A stretch of 13,896 nt of DNA, taken from the NCBI GenBank assembly GCA_900769175.1, contig CAAGFP010000059.1, positions 1 to 13,896 of the forward strand, written 5' to 3'. Made by a program: the position numbers and the translations under genes. Shown here piece by piece: positions 13,773 to 13,896 of this stretch (within the stretch, counting starts at the first letter, position 1; the number at the start of each line of letters is the position of its first letter). Under the pieces are notes generated by a model. That model was not told the origin of the DNA. It searched no databases and was given only the letters and a program-made list of their open reading frames with translations. The stretch comes from Lachnospiraceae bacterium (GTDB lineage Bacteria > Bacillota > Clostridia > Lachnospirales > Lachnospiraceae).

Positions 13773-13896
13773 GACGTGCGGTGTGAGACTAAATCCGCGC
13801 GAAGTGGGAGTTTAGTCTCAATGGAAACAGAAAAAAGTCGCGCGGTGTGAGACTGAATCCGCGCGGCGTGGTAGTTTAGTCTCAACAGAAACAGAA
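13773..13896. repeat. Two tandem copies of a 64-bp repeat with internal inverted repeat
   Basis: Unit 1 runs 13773-13836 and unit 2 starts at 13837 and is cut by the window edge after 60 bases; 52 of those 60 positions agree. In unit 1 TGAGACTAAA (13784-13793) and TTTAGTCTCA (13811-13820) form a perfect 10-bp inverted repeat around 17 bases. In unit 2 the same stem has one A-to-G change that still pairs as G-U in RNA. The units are much richer in GC than their surroundings (CCGCGCG words) and may continue beyond the window. Confidence 0.85.

Noticed and set aside
13773..13896. CRISPR array
   Set aside because: Similarity extends over the whole 64-bp unit with no unique spacers, only two units are visible and no cas gene is near.

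Overview
The window looks like chromosome of a motile anaerobic Firmicute of the Lachnospiraceae type (Clostridia). The reasons are an AT-leaning composition, strong AGGAGG-like ribosome binding sites, very closely packed operons, a PocR-type hybrid kinase, a zinc-ribbon membrane protein of a kind common in Clostridia, and two sites matching the Firmicute flagellar sigma factor (sigma-28/SigD) consensus. This assignment rests on protein and promoter style only.

Layout. 1-399 (-) is the N-terminal part of a patatin-like phospholipase running off the left edge. 400-662 is an intergenic region with an 18-bp perfect palindrome and a GC-rich hairpin cluster. 663-2084 (+) encodes a membrane protein with two zinc ribbons; its stop codon overlaps that of the convergent operon. 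From 9754 down to 2081 seven genes lie head to tail on the minus strand in two transcription blocks. The first (9754-7339) has an RPE-like sugar-phosphate epimerase, an IspD/TarI-like cytidylyltransferase and a GatD-like polyol-phosphate dehydrogenase, together resembling a pathway to a CDP-activated polyol. The second (7229-2081) has an unrecognised 205-aa protein, a double-receiver protein without output domain, a cytoplasmic PocR hybrid kinase with receiver and HPt domains, and a LacI-type ligand-binding domain without its DNA-binding domain. Both blocks have a sigma-28-like promoter (TAAA-N15/16-GCCGATAA) directly upstream, so I infer that they belong to a motility regulon; the CDP-polyol might then serve flagellar or surface glycosylation.

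9912-13256 is a probable sulfur locus: a LysR regulator (-) divergent from a YeiH-family transporter (+), which converges on metY (-), encoding O-acetylhomoserine sulfhydrylase.

The most interesting part is the roughly 430-nt leader of metY (13257-13690, -). It has a consensus sigma-A promoter whose -35 and -10 boxes each sit in the centre of a small palindrome. About 60 nt downstream is a 35-codon ORF with a Shine-Dalgarno sequence and a Met/Cys-rich run (MYMCMCRM). After it comes an intrinsic terminator whose 5' arm can instead form a perfect 10-bp antiterminator stem with part of the leader ORF. This has the layout of ribosome-mediated transcription attenuation responding to Met/Cys supply, in a group of bacteria where such genes are usually controlled by S-box or T-box RNAs. 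The right end (13773-13896) holds two copies of a 64-bp tandem repeat, each with a long inverted repeat.
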